From Candidatus Pantoea deserta (lineage in GTDB: Bacteria > Pseudomonadota > Gammaproteobacteria > Enterobacterales > Enterobacteriaceae), in contig NZ_RMVG01000019.1 in NCBI RefSeq assembly GCF_003813865.1, positions 1 through 64,000 of the forward strand: 64,000 nucleotides of DNA. Direction: 5' to 3'. Below the pieces are notes generated by a model. The model was not told where the DNA came from. It was given only the letters and a program-made list of their open reading frames with translations, and made no database searches. A program made the position numbers and the translations under genes. Each line of letters begins with the position of its first letter. Position 1 is the first letter of the stretch. Of the stretch, positions 63,261-64,000 are shown one piece after another.

Positions 63261-64000
63261 TCAGGTCTCTTTCGCCAGCGCCGGATTATAATGACGGCTT
63301 GCCTCTACCAGCATCCGCGTATAGGGCATTGCGGCGCGATCCGCCACCAGCGCCGGCACATCCAGCGTCTCCAGCACGCGCCCCTGCTGCATCACCGCCA
63401 CCCGATGGCAGAGATGCGCCACCACGCCTAAATCGTGCGTCACCATCAGATAGGTCAGGTTCCCCTGCTGTTGCAGATCGCTAAGCAGGTTGAGGATCTC
63501 CGCCTGTACCGAGACGTCCAGCGCTGACGTCGGCTCATCCAGCAGCAGCACCTGCGGTTCAAGGATTAGCGCGCGCGCAATGGCGACGCGCTGACGCTGA
63601 CCGCCGGAGAGCTGATGCGGATAGCGCGTTTGCCAGGCGCGATTCAGTCCGACCTTTTCCAGCATGGCGGCGACCCGCGCCTGACGCTGGCCGATGCCGT
63701 GGATCACCAGCGGCTCTTCCAGAATGTCGCCGAGGGTATGGCGCGGATGCAGCGAACCATAAGGGTCCTGAAACACCATCTGTACCTGCCTGCAACGGGG
63801 GCGATCGATGCGACGCTGAAGCGTCTGGCCGTTAATCGTCAGTTCTCCCTGCCAGTGATTAACCAGTCCCGCCAGGCATTTCAGCACGGTAGTTTTGCCG
63901 GATCCAGACTCGCCCACCAGACCAAAGACTTCGCCTTGCGCTACCTTCAGGCTGACGTCAAACAGCACCTGGGTTTTCGCGCGGTCTTCACCGAAACTGA
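63261..64000 (-). CDS. Peptide/nickel-type ABC transporter ATPase, N-terminus outside window
   Basis: The C-terminal 246 residues of a DppF/OppF-type ATPase. Walker A GESGSGKTT, the Q loop VFQDPYGSLHPRHTLGDIL, signature HQLSGGQRQRVAIARAL, Walker B VLLLDEPTSALDVSVQAEI and the switch His in MVTHDL are intact. The frame remains open to the window edge (SFGEDRAKTQ precedes the in-frame GTG at 63968), so the gene starts beyond base 64000. In the usual operon order it would follow permeases and a first ATPase or be the second half of a fused one. Substrate unknown; dipeptide, glutathione or microcin importers are all possible. Confidence 0.87.
   Translation of the reverse strand, partial: SFGEDRAKTQVLFDVSLKVAQGEVFGLVGESGSGKTTVLKCLAGLVNHWQGELTINGQTLQRRIDRPRCRQVQMVFQDPYGSLHPRHTLGDILEEPLVIHGIGQRQARVAAMLEKVGLNRAWQTRYPHQLSGGQRQRVAIARALILEPQVLLLDEPTSALDVSVQAEILNLLSDLQQQGNLTYLMVTHDLGVVAHLCHRVAVMQQGRVLETLDVPALVADRAAMPYTRMLVEASRHYNPALAKET

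Noticed and set aside
1-64000. CRISPR arrays, tRNA or rRNA genes, complete insertion sequences, prophage
   Set aside because: Read by eye, no regularly spaced direct repeats, tRNA cloverleaf, rRNA segment, transposase or phage structural gene was found.

Overview
The window reads as chromosome of a GC-rich enterobacterium, most likely an Erwiniaceae member (Pantoea/Mixta/Erwinia type). The backbone order ydgJ-add-malY/X-malI-ydgA-manA-fumC-tus is the E. coli terminus-region order, while a complete pqqABCDEF operon, srfABC and oqxAB point away from Escherichia itself. The genus is inference from gene content. The first bases look like a contig edge: ytfT is cut there and its first ~60 bases are unusually divergent.

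Layout. 1-11.2 kb is sugar uptake: the end of a YtfT/YjfF furanose-type ABC permease pair, then araBA (minus) divergent from araFGH-araC (plus); araD is not in the window. 11.2-22.4 kb is terminus backbone, with a decayed maltose-regulon patch (12.3-15.5 kb): malY is split by an insert carrying a yghU relic and two double-glycine bacteriocin-like genes (one intact, one broken), and malX has a large internal deletion, yet malI and its two operators survive. tus carries two near-identical Ter sites. 22.6-30.9 kb holds an MFS transporter, an Rrf2 regulator, a zinc-ribbon membrane protein, the OqxAB efflux pump with a divergent MarA-like regulator, and a barnase/barstar pair. 30.9-37.5 kb is srfABC (actin-like ATPase SrfB, P-loop-like SrfC, membrane-anchored SrfA).

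37.6-48.4 kb: ydcN/ydcO, a MarR-isochorismatase-AbrB operon with a perfect operator palindrome, the PQQ receptor PqqU, an NADP oxidoreductase with an AraC regulator, a LeuA-like synthase and an SsuA-like binding protein. 48.7-55.4 kb is an M19 dipeptidase plus pqqABCDEF, so this cell appears able both to make and to import PQQ.

55.6-64 kb: yceI; a seven-gene sugar PTS operon with an ascorbate-type IIB/IIC, IIA, its own phosphofructokinase-like kinase, a class II aldolase, a small coiled protein and a P-loop kinase, under a consensus CRP site; then a DCC protein, a KdgF cupin and a DhuI-like isomerase sharing a KdgR box, and the end of a peptide-type ABC ATPase gene. The PTS operon is the best candidate for an undescribed pathway; the malY insert and the tandem Ter sites are the most unusual local structures.
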